Below, piece by piece: positions 8,814 to 17,689 of a stretch of 64,000 nucleotides of DNA. The DNA is from Hyphomicrobium sp. 12-62-95 (GTDB taxonomy: Bacteria; Pseudomonadota; Alphaproteobacteria; Rhizobiales; Hyphomicrobiaceae). Below the pieces are notes generated by a model. That model did no database searches. It worked only from the letters and a program-made list of their open reading frames with translations, and was not told where the DNA came from. Position numbers and translations under genes: made by a program. Location of the stretch: positions 22,907 to 86,906 of the forward strand of contig NCCZ01000022.1 of NCBI GenBank assembly GCA_002279935.1, in the 5' to 3' direction. Numbering within the stretch: position 1 is the stretch's first letter; each line of letters starts with the position of its first letter.

Positions 8814-10031
8814 TTAGAGGTTGGCCCAGCGCAGCGCCAGAAAAACCAGACTGTCCATGCCGCGCCGCCACAGGTTGGCTGGCTCCACGTCCTCAGTAGC
8901 GACGAGGGGCACTTCTGTGGAGGCGTTGGAGGAGCTCGTCACGCGCAGGCGGGCGATCTCGTCGCCTTTTTTGACGGGCGGCTTGAGGGGGCCGTTGTAG
9001 ACGATTTCGGCGCGCAGCTTCTGGTTGGCTGGGAAGCGCGGCAGGACGACGTTTAACGGTCCCCCGCCTTTGGCGCTGAGGGGGACGTAGAACTGGGTGC
9101 CGCCCCAGATGCGGGCGTGGCCGACTTCCTCATCGGCATCGAACAGCGTGAACTTGGCGAAGCTGCGCTGGCCCCACTCGAGCAGGCGGCGGGCTTCTTC
9201 GCGCCGCTCCTTTTCATCGGCGAGGCCCATGACCACGCCAATGAGGCGGCGGCCTTCGCTGACCGACGATACGACGATCCCGTAGCCCGCTTCCTTGGTG
9301 TGGCCGGTTTTGAGGCCATCCACGCCCAGAGCGTCATCGCCGAGGAGAGGATTGCGGTTGAAAAATTTGTGCTTGCGGTAGGGGAACTCGCGCTGGGCAA
9401 AGATTTTGTAGTGCTCGGGATGCTCGCGGATGATGTGGCGGGCCAGGATGGCAAGCTCGCGCGCGGTCATCAGGTGTTCTGGATCGTGCAAGCCCGTGGA
9501 ATTGCGGAACGTGGACTTGGCGAGCCCGATGCGGCGAGCTTCGGCCTCCATCATTTTTGCAAAGCCTTGTTCGCTGCCGCCAAGTGCTTCAGCGACCGCG
9601 ATGGATGCATCGTTGCCCGACTGCACGATGATGCCCTGGATGAGTTCATCGACCCGGGCCCGGGTATTGATGGGCACGAACATGGCCGACGTGCCCGACG
9701 GGGCGCCGCCCGTGCGCCAGGCGTATTCGCTCATCAGAAATTCGTCTTCGGGCTTGACCTTGCCCTGCTTCATCGCCTGGAACAGCACTTCCAGGGTCAT
9801 GAGTTTGCTCATGCTTGCGGGCGGCGCCAGTTCATCCGCATTCTGCTGATAGAGAACTGCACCGCTGTCGGCGTCCATCAGAATGGCGCGCTTGGCGCGC
9901 GTGACGAATTCGCCGGAGGCCTGCGCCAAAGCGGGGGTGGCAGATGTCAGGGTCTCAATCGCAAAGGCCGCGACGGCGACCATGATAAGCGCCGCCAACC
10001 GGACCAGTGATCGTGTTGCCGTGAGCCCCAC
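8814..10031 (-). CDS. dacA: D-alanyl-D-alanine carboxypeptidase (penicillin-binding protein 5/6 family)
   Basis: A periplasmic, probably membrane-tethered enzyme that trims the terminal D-Ala from peptidoglycan pentapeptides. A signal peptide spans about residues 1-38, with cleavage after ALAQA. All three catalytic motifs are present: SMSK at 73-76, SGN at 138-140 and KTG at 241-243. The C-terminal beta domain found in PBP5 follows, with an amphipathic tail (LVFLALRWANL) likely serving as the membrane anchor. Start is GTG 10031 with GGGGAG eight bases upstream. Whether it is DacA, DacC or DacF cannot be settled from this sequence. Confidence 0.93.
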   Translation of the reverse strand: MGLTATRSLVRLAALIMVAVAAFAIETLTSATPALAQASGEFVTRAKRAILMDADSGAVLYQQNADELAPPASMSKLMTLEVLFQAMKQGKVKPEDEFLMSEYAWRTGGAPSGTSAMFVPINTRARVDELIQGIIVQSGNDASIAVAEALGGSEQGFAKMMEAEARRIGLAKSTFRNSTGLHDPEHLMTARELAILARHIIREHPEHYKIFAQREFPYRKHKFFNRNPLLGDDALGVDGLKTGHTKEAGYGIVVSSVSEGRRLIGVVMGLADEKERREEARRLLEWGQRSFAKFTLFDADEEVGHARIWGGTQFYVPLSAKGGGPLNVVLPRFPANQKLRAEIVYNGPLKPPVKKGDEIARLRVTSSSNASTEVPLVATEDVEPANLWRRGMDSLVFLALRWANL

Positions 10032-10176
10032 GCGTTTTGCTCCCCGAGACGGTCATCTTGCGCAAATAAACGCGAAACTGTTGTGCAGCTTTATGGAAGG
10101 CGGCGGACGGGTGGTCAACCGCGTTCGGGCACGATGTGGACAACTGCTGCGTGCGCGCGGGCGAGGATTGTGGCGG

Positions 10177-10893
10177 TTAGGGTTCGCCGCCCAAACTCGA
10201 ACGGCGGTGATCCATGAACGACCAGTCGCTGTCCGTCGGGGCAGGAGGTTGGCGGCGCGGGGGCAGCGGGGCGTACGCCGATCCGGCGTTTGTAGCCACG
10301 CGGTTGCCGCTCGACCAGGGTTGGCTTGCCAGGAATTGGCGTTCGCGGCGATCGTCGCCGTTCATCGGTGCCTTCCCGGCATAGCGCACGCGCACGCGGC
10401 CAAGCCCCTTGCCCTTGGTTCCTAGCGCATTGGCGGCAGCGCGGGAGAGATCGATAACGCGATTGCCGATGTAGGGTCCGCGATCGTTGACGCGCAGGAG
10501 GACCGTGCGGCCGTTTTCGAGGTTGGTAACGTAGACATAGGTGGGCAGCGGCAGGGTCGGATGCGCGGCCGACAGGCGGTTCATGTCGTAGATTTCGCCG
10601 TTGGCCGTCTTGCGGCCGTGGAAGTCATCGCCGTACCAGGAGGCGATGCCGACTTCGTCGAGGCCGGGTTGGTGGCGCGGTGTGTACCAGCGGCCGCCGA
10701 TGACATACGGCTTGCCCAACTTGTAGTGACCACCGCCTTTGGGGATCCTGTCATTGGGGCCGTAGACGCGCTGGCTGGAACTGACGCCCCATTTGGGGTC
10801 GGGTCCGCCGGACGAGCAGGCACTCAGGAGCACAGGCGCGAACACGGCTATGACGGCCGCGCGAACGGCGGCGTGAGGTGAGAGGGTACGCAC
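10177..10893 (-). CDS. rlpA: RlpA-like septal ring lytic transglycosylase lipoprotein
   Basis: A 238-residue lipoprotein with a double-psi beta-barrel. The lipobox LLSAC puts the lipidated cysteine near residue 26. The RlpA core is clear: GIASWYGDDFHGRKTANGE, then LRVNDRGPYIGNRVIDLS. RlpA proteins cleave peptidoglycan strands lacking stem peptides at the septum. Unlike Pseudomonas and E. coli RlpA, no SPOR domain follows; the tail is Pro/Arg-rich. Start GTG 10893 has GGGAATT upstream. It precedes the carboxypeptidase gene on the same strand by 145 bases, consistent with a shared cell-wall role. Confidence 0.9.
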   Translation of the reverse strand: MRTLSPHAAVRAAVIAVFAPVLLSACSSGGPDPKWGVSSSQRVYGPNDRIPKGGGHYKLGKPYVIGGRWYTPRHQPGLDEVGIASWYGDDFHGRKTANGEIYDMNRLSAAHPTLPLPTYVYVTNLENGRTVLLRVNDRGPYIGNRVIDLSRAAANALGTKGKGLGRVRVRYAGKAPMNGDDRRERQFLASQPWSSGNRVATNAGSAYAPLPPRRQPPAPTDSDWSFMDHRRSSLGGEP

Positions 10894-11028
10894 GACAGAA
10901 TTCCCACTGAGCCGGCCCCAACCGCCGGCAAATGTCCGATCCGTGTGACCTTGGCAGGTCCGCGCGGCCGGGCTTCGGCCGGATCGTGGCGAATTATGCT
11001 TAGGATCGGGTAAATGTAGGCCTTTTCT

Positions 11029-11122
11029 GGCTCACGCGCTGACGGCGCTCCGCGGGGGCGCGCTTTATGCTGGCCCACGCTCGGCAGGCCGGCGTGGGGC
11101 ATGCCGCAGGTCGCCTTGCTGG
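11029..11122. repeat. GC-rich intergenic repeat, copy A
   Basis: First copy of an approximately 95-base repeat. It contains the block GGCGCTCCGCGGGGGCGCGC and then an inverted repeat, CCCACGC(T)CGGCAGGCCGGCGTGGG, folding to a strong hairpin, followed by GGTCGCCTTGCTGG. It is about 100 bases from copy B in direct orientation. Substitutions relative to copy B in the two arms (ACGC/GCGT against ACAC/GTGT) are compensatory. Confidence 0.75.
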
Positions 11123-11128
11123 ATTTTT

Positions 11129-11240
11129 CCGCTCACGCGCCCATGGGCGCTCCGCGGGGGCGCGCTTGATGCTTGCCCACACTCGGCAAGCCGGTGTGGG
11201 GCCGCGGGTCGCCTTGCTCCCCGGGCCTGCGGCCCGAAGG
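11129..11240. repeat. GC-rich intergenic repeat, copy B
   Basis: Second copy, directly repeating copy A. It contains GGGCGCTCCGCGGGGGCGCG, the hairpin CCCACACTCGGCAAGCCGGTGTGGG near 11176-11200, and GGTCGCCTTGCTCC. It continues into CCGGGCCTGCGGCCCG, another small palindrome. It lies about 75 bases before tRNA-Ser. Confidence 0.75.
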
Positions 11241-11313
11241 TTTTCAGGGGTGAAAGTGGGTGGGGAAAGTCAGGCTTGAGGCGGGGGGCGGTGGCGCGTA
11301 TAGGGGGCCGTCC

Positions 11314-11403
11314 GGAGGGATGGTCGAGTGGTTTAAGGCACCGGTCTTGAAAACCGGCGTGGGTGCAAGCTCACCGTGGGTTCGAATCCCACTCCCTCCG
11401 CCA
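11314..11403 (+). tRNA. tRNA-Ser (anticodon UGA)
   Basis: A 90-base class II tRNA. The acceptor stem GGAGGGA (11314-11320) pairs with TCCCTCC (11393-11399), followed by discriminator G and an encoded CCA. The anticodon stem is CCGGT/ACCGG with loop CTTGAAA, so the anticodon is TGA at 11348-11350. A long variable arm (GTGGGTGCAAGCTCACCG region) and TTCGAATCC T loop confirm the serine type. It reads UCA and probably other UCN codons. Confidence 0.97.
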
Positions 11404-11794
11404 CGTTATCGCTCATGCGCCCATGGGCGCTCCGCGGGGGCGGCGCTCGCGCCGGGTCGCGTTGCTCCCGAGCCCTCCGGGCTCTCTTCGCTTGCGGGAT
11501 GTCCACGCATCACTTGGGGGGCGCGGCGCTTGATACTGGCCCACACTCGGCAGGCCGGTGTGGGGTTCGCGCCGGGTCGCGTTGCTGACTAATCGCGAGG
11601 CGAACATTCGTCTGAGCGCGATCAATCAGATGGATGAGCGCCCAAGACTCTCTGGCGCGCGCCTCCGGCGGGGGAACGAAAGCGTACGGTCGCCGTTCCC
11701 CTACGTAGTTCCGACACAGAGCTTGGATCAGGCGTCGCAGTTTCGCTCAATCGGAGCGGCGCTGTGCGACGCCGCATTTTATCAGGAGACTGAG
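11404..11794. other. Intergenic region after tRNA-Ser with repeats
   Basis: A 391-base stretch up to the Gly-rich protein. Bases 11408-11587 hold interrupted repeat material; the remainder contains nothing I can identify, apart from the ribosome-binding site of the next gene near 11783. Its composition is GC-rich and palindromic in the first half. Confidence 0.5.
11408..11587. repeat. GC-rich intergenic repeat, interrupted copies C/D
   Basis: The head of the repeat (GCGCCCATGGGCGCTCCGCG, 11417-11436) follows the tRNA directly. The tail, with hairpin CCCACACTCGGCAGGCCGGTGTGGG near 11540-11564, comes about 85 bases later. The phrase CGCGCCGGGTCGCGTTGCT occurs twice, near 11448 and 11569, as if one copy had been split by, or recombined with, another. 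Confidence 0.65.
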
Positions 11795-12394
11795 ATGCAC
11801 AAACTGGCATTCACGGGTTTGGCGGCAGGCATCATGATGCTCGCTCCCATGGCGGCGCATACCGCGCCGGCGAACAGCGCCGACGGCACAATCGTTATCG
11901 CGCAGCGTGAGGGGGGCGGGGGCGGAATGCGCGGCGGCGGCGGAGGTGCGGGACCCGGTGGTGGTGCCGGGGCCATGAAGGGTGGCGGCGGTGGTCCGGC
12001 GATGCGCGGGCCAGGTGGTGGTCAACGGTCCTTTGACGGTGGCGGACGCCGTGGTGGCGAGGGTGCAGGCCGGGCGTTTCGCGGCGGCAATGATGGCGTT
12101 GGCCGCGTCGAGCGTGGTGATCGCCGTGGACGCAACATCGACCGTGGACCGCGTCAGGCGGAGCCAGGCGTGAAGCGCGGCAATCGCGGGCCGGGTTATG
12201 GTTATCGCGGCGGTCAGAAGCACAGCCGGGATTTCGTGCGCCGGCGCGGGCACCGCTATGTCTGGGGACCGGGTCTCGGTTTCTACTTCTATGACGGTTA
12301 CTACTACGGCGATTGCGATTGGCTGGAGCGCCGCGCGCTTGCGACTGGGAGCGCTTATTGGTGGGACCGCTATAACCGCTGCATCGATTGGTAA
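11795..12394 (+). CDS. Glycine/arginine-rich secreted protein
   Basis: A 199-residue protein of unknown function. An N-terminal signal peptide (LAFTGLAAGIMMLAPMAAHT, cleavage probably near residue 25) is followed by a low-complexity Gly-rich region with repeated GGGGG and MRG units to about residue 75, then an Arg/Gly-rich region to about 150. The end is aromatic: GFYFYDGYYYGDCDW, then two Cys in total before a terminal CIDW. Start ATG 11795 is preceded by AGGAGA. The layout resembles small Gly-rich exported proteins with an aromatic C-terminal motif common in Hyphomicrobiales. Partner and role are unknown. Confidence 0.75.
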   Translation: MHKLAFTGLAAGIMMLAPMAAHTAPANSADGTIVIAQREGGGGGMRGGGGGAGPGGGAGAMKGGGGGPAMRGPGGGQRSFDGGGRRGGEGAGRAFRGGNDGVGRVERGDRRGRNIDRGPRQAEPGVKRGNRGPGYGYRGGQKHSRDFVRRRGHRYVWGPGLGFYFYDGYYYGDCDWLERRALATGSAYWWDRYNRCIDW

Positions 12395-12467
12395 CGGACG
12401 TCAAAGTCATCATGACGTTTCGATGCGAGAGGCGTGGGCAAATGTTCACGCCTCTTTTTTCGTCCTG

Positions 12468-14201
12468 TCAGCGGGCATCGACGAGACCGCTGTCGATCAA
12501 GCGGCGGTGGAACGTCATGATCTTGGCTGTGTCGGCACAGCTGTCATAGCGGCCCCGGCACTGATCGAGAAGCCGCCGGCGCTCGCGATAGGAATCTGAC
12601 AACGGCACGCCTGCGGCTTGGAGCAGGACAGTGCTCAGATAGGGCACATCGAGCACCTCCACTTCTGGAAGCCGTGGCATGTCGAAATTGATGCCCTCGA
12701 CGCTGTAGTAGGTGATGAAACCGGGGCTATCCTTCATGATCGCGACGTCTTCGGCGACGCGGACGTCGCCAAAGCCCAGGTAGTGACGCGTGGCGATGGG
12801 TTGATGGTCGCCGTATTGCACCAAAAGGATCGGCTCACCCGGAAAGCGGGTTTTGAGTTCGCGCTTGAACGCGTCCAGGTCCATGCGGGCCATCGACAGG
12901 CGGCGGAGATATTCGTTCATCTCGGGATGGGTGCCGGCACCGCCGCCGGGCACATTCACTTGCGGCTGGTAGGGTTGCAGATAGGGGCCGTGGGCCGCCA
13001 TCGTGATGACGTAGGTGAAGAGCGGCTGGTCACTTTTTCGCACGTGCCCGGACAGCAGCTTCAGCGTGTTGCCGAAATAGAAATGGTCGCGCTCGTTGCC
13101 GGTTTTGGCGCCTTGTGCCTTCTTATCGAAGATCTCGGGCATTCCGGCAGCGGTGTAGAATTTGCCGTTCGAGACAAAGTTTTTGTCGAGCGGGTAGATA
13201 ACGGTGTTGCGATAGCCGCAGCGGGCGAGCGCCTGGGGCAGCGTGTCATGAACGCGGCCAGCCATCAGGGATTGCACGAACGGGCGCATGCCGCCGAAGG
13301 AGTAGGTGGACACTCCGGCAAGCACGGAGAACTCGGTTAGCCAGGATGCGCCGCCGTAGGTCTCGACCCGCATCTTGCGCAGCGTCCCGTCACCGGAGCG
13401 GAACATTCCATCGACGCGCTTGTCGTATTCCAGGCCAGGAAAGTATTCAGGTGGGACGACCGATTCCTGATGAATGAGAATGATGTGCGGCGGCTTCTTG
13501 GTCGCCCCGCATCCAGCGGGGACCGTGAAGAGCGGACCAGGCGCCGTGGTGGCGGCTTCGATGAGTTGGCCGCGCCAGAGGGTTTCGATGGTCTCAGGCA
13601 CCGACGAATAGAACGTCGAGACGACGAGGTCTTCCCAGTACTGCTGTGTATGCCGGCGCTCGCCTTTCATGGTGGCGCTGAGGCCTGTCAGAACGGCGAA
13701 GGCCAGCATGAGGGGGACTGACACAACCCGGCGTACGCGCGTGGCGTCCATGAGGTAGGCCGCGACGAGCACTAGCGCAAAGCCGAGCAGAGCTGCGAGG
13801 AGAAGCAGCAGTTCGGCGCGGTATGAGGCCCAGAGAAACGAGAGCGTTGAGAACGACGAGAGATAGAAGAAAAGATCGTAGGCATGAACGGACATGTTCA
13901 TGGCCTGATGCTTGGCGGCGGCTGCGTGGACGATGATGGTCACCAAGAGGGTGACAAACACGGTGGCGACCAGAAGGCGGCGGGTTAGGGCAAGAACGGT
14001 GAGGCCGGCAAACAGGGTAGCTGTCCACACATAGGCCAGATGCCAGTCCGAGCCCTCGTAGCGGCGGAAGTAGGTATGCAGTCCGATTGCTGCCAGGACC
14101 GCGAGGATGCCGACAGCCCGCCAGCCGAGTTGCCACGGCCCCGCATTGTCCGCTTCAGAGGCAAGGGCGCGTTGCGTATCAACGACAATGCGGTCGGTCA
14201 T
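12468..14201 (-). CDS. LTA synthase family sulfatase-like membrane protein
   Basis: A 577-residue protein with an N-terminal block of about five transmembrane helices (residues 26-190) and a C-terminal periplasmic alkaline-phosphatase/sulfatase-fold domain. Metal and nucleophile motifs typical of LtaS/OpgB/EptA relatives are seen: ILIHQESV (metal Glu), GGASWLTEFSVLAG (with the likely catalytic Thr), MAAHGPY and QYGDHQP. Such enzymes move phosphoglycerol or phosphoethanolamine groups onto envelope polymers. In a Gram-negative cell, the acceptor could be periplasmic glucan or a lipid; the sequence does not decide. ATG 14201 is the first good start. Neighbouring genes are unrelated small envelope proteins. 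Confidence 0.85.
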   Translation of the reverse strand: MTDRIVVDTQRALASEADNAGPWQLGWRAVGILAVLAAIGLHTYFRRYEGSDWHLAYVWTATLFAGLTVLALTRRLLVATVFVTLLVTIIVHAAAAKHQAMNMSVHAYDLFFYLSSFSTLSFLWASYRAELLLLLAALLGFALVLVAAYLMDATRVRRVVSVPLMLAFAVLTGLSATMKGERRHTQQYWEDLVVSTFYSSVPETIETLWRGQLIEAATTAPGPLFTVPAGCGATKKPPHIILIHQESVVPPEYFPGLEYDKRVDGMFRSGDGTLRKMRVETYGGASWLTEFSVLAGVSTYSFGGMRPFVQSLMAGRVHDTLPQALARCGYRNTVIYPLDKNFVSNGKFYTAAGMPEIFDKKAQGAKTGNERDHFYFGNTLKLLSGHVRKSDQPLFTYVITMAAHGPYLQPYQPQVNVPGGGAGTHPEMNEYLRRLSMARMDLDAFKRELKTRFPGEPILLVQYGDHQPIATRHYLGFGDVRVAEDVAIMKDSPGFITYYSVEGINFDMPRLPEVEVLDVPYLSTVLLQAAGVPLSDSYRERRRLLDQCRGRYDSCADTAKIMTFHRRLIDSGLVDAR

Positions 14202-14460
14202 GTTGGCCGTTCCGATCCGGAGCGCGGACAGAGCCGTGCGGGTTCCGACGGCGATCCGTCATGCATTTGTCATATATGACTGTTTGATGACTGCGTAGCC
14301 CGTTTCGTTCCCGGACGGCCGGATATTTTTTGCCGGCCATGTGGTGGCTGCCTCAATTCGAACTCCGCCGGGAGAGGACGGCTAGCGCGCTTGCACAAAA
14401 CGAGCGGGGCGGGACATTTCTGCCCTGCCCCGGATTTTTAGGTTTTGAATTGCGTTCGGC

Positions 14461-14736
14461 TTAGTACCAGCGGCTGGAGCTGCGGCGGCCGCTATCCATT
14501 TTCCAGAGCGCGCCGATCACAATGCCGAGCACGCCGACGGCTGCCAATGACGCGAGGGGCTGCTGGCGTACCGTCCGATCGATGGCCGACATGGCGTGAC
14601 GTCCCTGCTCGGCGGCGCTGCGCGCTGCATGCTCGGCCCCGTCGAGGGCCCGGTCGAACTGACGGCTGGCTGCATCCGTGAGGCCAGCTGCACGGTCGGA
14701 CATGTCGTTGGAACCGCCATATGAGGGGTTGGACAT
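14461..14736 (-). CDS. DUF883-like small membrane-anchored protein
   Basis: A 91-residue protein resembling the ElaB/YqjD/DUF883 group, whose members attach to the inner membrane by a C-terminal helix and can bind ribosomes. The amphipathic, Ala-rich central region is followed by one hydrophobic helix (LASLAAVGVLGIVIGALW) and a basic, serine-rich tail. AAGGAGAACAGGA before ATG 14736 fixes the start; an in-frame extension to 14826 lacks this. The assignment rests on layout and a loose sequence match. Confidence 0.7.
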   Translation of the reverse strand: MSNPSYGGSNDMSDRAAGLTDAASRQFDRALDGAEHAARSAAEQGRHAMSAIDRTVRQQPLASLAAVGVLGIVIGALWKMDSGRRSSSRWY

Positions 14737-14885
14737 TCCTGTTCTCCTTCTTGGAAATTTGAATTTGTAGGACGGTTGACTAACCCGCCGGGGGCAAACC
14801 GGTTCCCAATGTACTGAATTGGGCATTGGGTAGAGCGATGCCGGGCGACGTGCAGCCGCCCAGCCCGGTTAAGAATGCCGAACCA

Positions 14886-15227
14886 TCAGCGCGTGCTGGT
14901 TCCGTCGTTGTCCATGGAGTCCGCTTTGCCGTCGCCGTCACGGTCGATCTGGCTTTCAGGACGGGGTGTGGGTGGAGCCAATCCGTCCCGGGCGGTGCCC
15001 GCGCCGGAACCTGTCCCAGGTCCAGGATTGTACGGACGTCCGGCCGTGCCTGGAGACGGTGTCGGTGGGCGAACGGCGGTCGTTCCTGTCGTGCTGCCGG
15101 TGCCCGGAGCAGCGCCGGTTCCACCACTAGCTGCGCCGCTGCTTCCAGACCCGCTGCCGCCAGCGCCGGCAAAGGCAGCGGATGACACCGTGATCATTAC
15201 AAGGGTCAGAACAGTTTTGAGCTTCAT
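14886..15227 (-). CDS. Small secreted Gly/Pro/Thr-rich protein with a DxDGDG-type motif
   Basis: A 113-residue protein with a clear signal peptide (LKTVLTLVMITVSSAAFAGA). The mature part is low-complexity Gly/Ser/Thr/Pro, then ends in DRDGDGKADSMDNDG, which looks like a calcium-binding thrombospondin type 3 or EF-hand-like loop. GGAGGAGGAA upstream sets ATG 15227. No family is recognised. It is divergent from the stress flavoprotein gene at 15359. Confidence 0.7.
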   Translation of the reverse strand: MKLKTVLTLVMITVSSAAFAGAGGSGSGSSGAASGGTGAAPGTGSTTGTTAVRPPTPSPGTAGRPYNPGPGTGSGAGTARDGLAPPTPRPESQIDRDGDGKADSMDNDGTSTR

Positions 15228-15358
15228 CGGCAGGGTTCCTCCTCCGAAGAACCGTCGCTGTGCAGGAATGTTCCGCTCAAACGCCGCGGCCATTCGGGGA
15301 ACTCGCACGGTGGGTGGGCGTTTGCTCGAAAAGCGTATTTCCTTGAAGGATGACACAT

Positions 15359-15853
15359 ATGACGGAGCAGACGGATCATCAGCGGGCGCGGGACAAACTG
15401 TGGACCTTCATGGAGCAATTTCATGCAGCCATGTTCGTCACGCGCGAGCAGAGCGGGGCGCTGGCATCGCGCCCGATGAGTCCCATTGTCAAATCTGATG
15501 AGGGCTTGATCTACATTCTGACCGAGACGACCTCGGATTCGGCGCGCTCTGTGCGTGCTGAACCGTTGGCGCTGTTGACCTTTGCCGATGGCAAGCGGTT
15601 CATTTCGACGAGCGTTCGCGCGGATGTCTCGGAAGATCGCATCTTGATCGAACGCTTGTGGAATCCCGGCGCGCAGGCCTTCTGGCCGGAGGGGCCGTCC
15701 AATCCGCGTCTGTGCGCGTTGGTTTTGCATCCGCAGACCGGGGAATACTGGGAAGGTGACAACACCATTTCGACGGTTATTCAGATCGTCGTTGGCGCGG
15801 TCACGGGCCGCCAGCCCAATCCGGGCGAGCACGGGCAGGCGCAGTTGTCATGA
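15359..15853 (+). CDS. Pyridoxamine 5'-phosphate oxidase-like general stress protein
   Basis: A 164-residue split-barrel flavin-binding protein of the general stress protein 26 type. Typical features are the opening helix with KLWTFMEQFHAAMFVT, SRPMSPIV and the C-terminal EYWEGDNTIS. Such proteins bind FMN, FAD or F420; the substrate here is unknown. Two in-frame ATGs exist (15350, 15359); GAAGG abuts the first but is nine bases from the second, so 15359 is preferred. It overlaps the next gene by ATGA and so is likely translated with it. Confidence 0.82.
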   Translation: MTEQTDHQRARDKLWTFMEQFHAAMFVTREQSGALASRPMSPIVKSDEGLIYILTETTSDSARSVRAEPLALLTFADGKRFISTSVRADVSEDRILIERLWNPGAQAFWPEGPSNPRLCALVLHPQTGEYWEGDNTISTVIQIVVGAVTGRQPNPGEHGQAQLS

Positions 15854-17208
15854 GGATGGATCAACCGATGGCGCGCACGTCGATCATTCCGATCGCGGGC
15901 TTAGTTATGGCTGTTGTTTTGTCTGGATGTGGAGATGAGACGGCGCTGCCCAAGGGCGCGGATAGCGGTCCCAATCCGTCCTTGCCTAAACCCGTGACGT
16001 CGGCGGTTCCGACGGTCAATGTGGCCCCGGCAAAGGGTTGGGCAGCCGGAGAGCTGCCGACCGCTGCGGCCGGATTAACGGTTGGCGCGTTCGCGCGCGA
16101 CCTCAATCATCCGCGCTCGATCCTCGTTTTACCGAATGGCGACGTGCTTGTGGCGGAGAGCAATGCGCCGCCGAAGGAGCAGGGCACGGGGATCCGCGGC
16201 TTCATCATGAAGCTCGTCATGGATCGCGCGGGGGCGGGCGTGCCCAGTCCGAACCGTGTCATTCTTTTGCGCGATGCGGATGGCGATGGGACGGCGGAGA
16301 CGCGTTCCACATATATCGAGGGCCTCACCTCGCCGTTTGGGCTCGCGTTGATCGGCGACCGGCTCTATGTGGCGAATGCGGATAGCATCGTTGCGTTTCC
16401 CTATATTGTCGGTGCCGACAAGATCACCGCAGCGGCTGAAAAGATTGTCGATCTGCCGGGTGGTCCGCTCAACCATCATTGGACCAAGAGCCTGATCGCC
16501 AGTCCGGACGTGCGTTTCCTCTACGTGGGTGTTGGATCGAACAGCAACGTCGGCGAAAATGGGATGGAGATGGAAAAGGATCGCGCTGCGATTCTGGAAG
16601 TCGACATCGCGGCCAAGAGCACACGTCCATTCGCGACGGGCCTTCGCAATCCGGTTGGAATGGCTTGGGAGCCTGGCAAAAAGACGCTTTGGACCGTCGT
16701 CAACGAGCGCGACGAACTGGGGAGCGATCTGGTTCCGGACTATCTGACGAAGGTCGTCGATGGTGGCTTCTATGGATGGCCGTACAGCTACTTCGGCACG
16801 ACTGTTGATGAGCGCGTGACGCCGCAGCGGCCGGATCTTGTGGCTAAGGCTATTGTGCCGGACTATGCGCTGGGAGCGCACACAGCGTCGCTGGGTCTGG
16901 CATTTTCGCATGGCCAAGGCTGGCCCAGCGACTGGGCTCAGGGCGCGTTTATTGCGCAGCACGGATCTTGGAATCGCAAGCCTCTCTCGGGCTACAAGGT
17001 CGTGTTCGTACCGTTTGAAAACGGGCGGCCGAACGGTGCGATGCGCGATGTGCTCACGGGATTTCTTTCCAATGATGGAGACGCGCTGGGGCGCCCGGTC
17101 AGTGTCGCATTCACTCAGAGAGGGACGCTGCTGATCACTGACGATGTCGGCAATGCTATTTGGTCGGTGAGGCCGCAGGCGGCGCAGTCAGAAGTTACGG
17201 CGCAATAG
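15850..17208 (+). CDS. Sorbosone dehydrogenase family lipoprotein (PQQ-type beta-propeller)
   Basis: A 452-residue lipoprotein; the lipobox VLSGC puts the acylated Cys near residue 27. The mature protein reads as a six-bladed propeller like soluble glucose/sorbosone dehydrogenases: NHPRSILVLPNGDVLVAES, LNHHWTKSLIASPD, ATGLRNPVGMAWEP and GGFYGWPYSYFG. A histidine typical of the active site is in HGSWNRKPLSGY. These families oxidise sugars or aldoses with PQQ, but many homologues have no proven activity. Start ATG 15850 overlaps the preceding stop. No PQQ biosynthesis genes are in this window. Confidence 0.85.
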   Translation: MRMDQPMARTSIIPIAGLVMAVVLSGCGDETALPKGADSGPNPSLPKPVTSAVPTVNVAPAKGWAAGELPTAAAGLTVGAFARDLNHPRSILVLPNGDVLVAESNAPPKEQGTGIRGFIMKLVMDRAGAGVPSPNRVILLRDADGDGTAETRSTYIEGLTSPFGLALIGDRLYVANADSIVAFPYIVGADKITAAAEKIVDLPGGPLNHHWTKSLIASPDVRFLYVGVGSNSNVGENGMEMEKDRAAILEVDIAAKSTRPFATGLRNPVGMAWEPGKKTLWTVVNERDELGSDLVPDYLTKVVDGGFYGWPYSYFGTTVDERVTPQRPDLVAKAIVPDYALGAHTASLGLAFSHGQGWPSDWAQGAFIAQHGSWNRKPLSGYKVVFVPFENGRPNGAMRDVLTGFLSNDGDALGRPVSVAFTQRGTLLITDDVGNAIWSVRPQAAQSEVTAQ

Positions 17209-17304
17209 AGTTGTGTGAAGCACGGTAGGAAAGCTGGGGCGACGCAATGATATGCGCCGCCCTTCTATTTTCCGCGTCGTTCGTTCACGAAGTTCTACCG
17301 GACA

Positions 17305-17505
17305 TCACGGTGTTGGTGTTTGCGTTTGCGGGGCCGGTGGAGCAGTTTCCGTCTGCGTCTGGTCGGACGCCCAAAATCCGAAATAGAGACCGATAAACAC
17401 AAGCATGATAATCGCCAACGATGTTCCCAGAACGCGGGCATTCATCTGGCTCGTGCTGCCCTGGCGGGTCTTGACGTCTTTTTTCGTCACATCTGGTTCA
17501 TGCAT
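17305..17505 (-). CDS. Small single-pass membrane protein
   Basis: A 66-residue protein with one strong hydrophobic helix (VLGTSLAIIMLVFIGLYFGF), a charged N-terminal 20 residues and a Thr/Pro/Gln tail. AGGGAGAACGAAC before ATG 17505 supports the start. No family is recognised. It converges on the sorbosone-dehydrogenase-like gene and diverges from otsA. Confidence 0.6.
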   Translation of the reverse strand: MHEPDVTKKDVKTRQGSTSQMNARVLGTSLAIIMLVFIGLYFGFWASDQTQTETAPPAPQTQTPTP

Positions 17506-17689
17506 GTTCGTTCTCCCTACACGACCTCTCGTCATAGCCATCCAACGCGCGGCATCGCATAGGGTTGCCACGCGTACTGAATGGCAGGCGACGTGACGCA
17601 CCGCCGGCGAGCACTGCCGATGTTCAGCGCCGGAACGCGCGCGTTCCGGCTGCGTTTCTCCAGGTGAAGCGGAACAAGGAGGACGTCTG

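Larger units (their letters stand above)
10894..11313. other. Intergenic region with GC-rich repeats, no gene seen
   Basis: A 420-base stretch between the divergent rlpA gene and tRNA-Ser. It probably carries the rlpA promoter in its first part. The rest holds two diverged copies of the repeat described separately. Short open frames here are dictated by the repeat and show no coding character. Confidence 0.6.

Noticed and set aside
11029..11240. A CRISPR array
   Set aside because: Only two full copies of about 95 bases, no regular unique spacers and no cas genes.
11314..11403. tRNA-Ser as the attachment site of an integrated element
   Set aside because: No integrase is near and no repeat of the tRNA 3' end was seen in the window.
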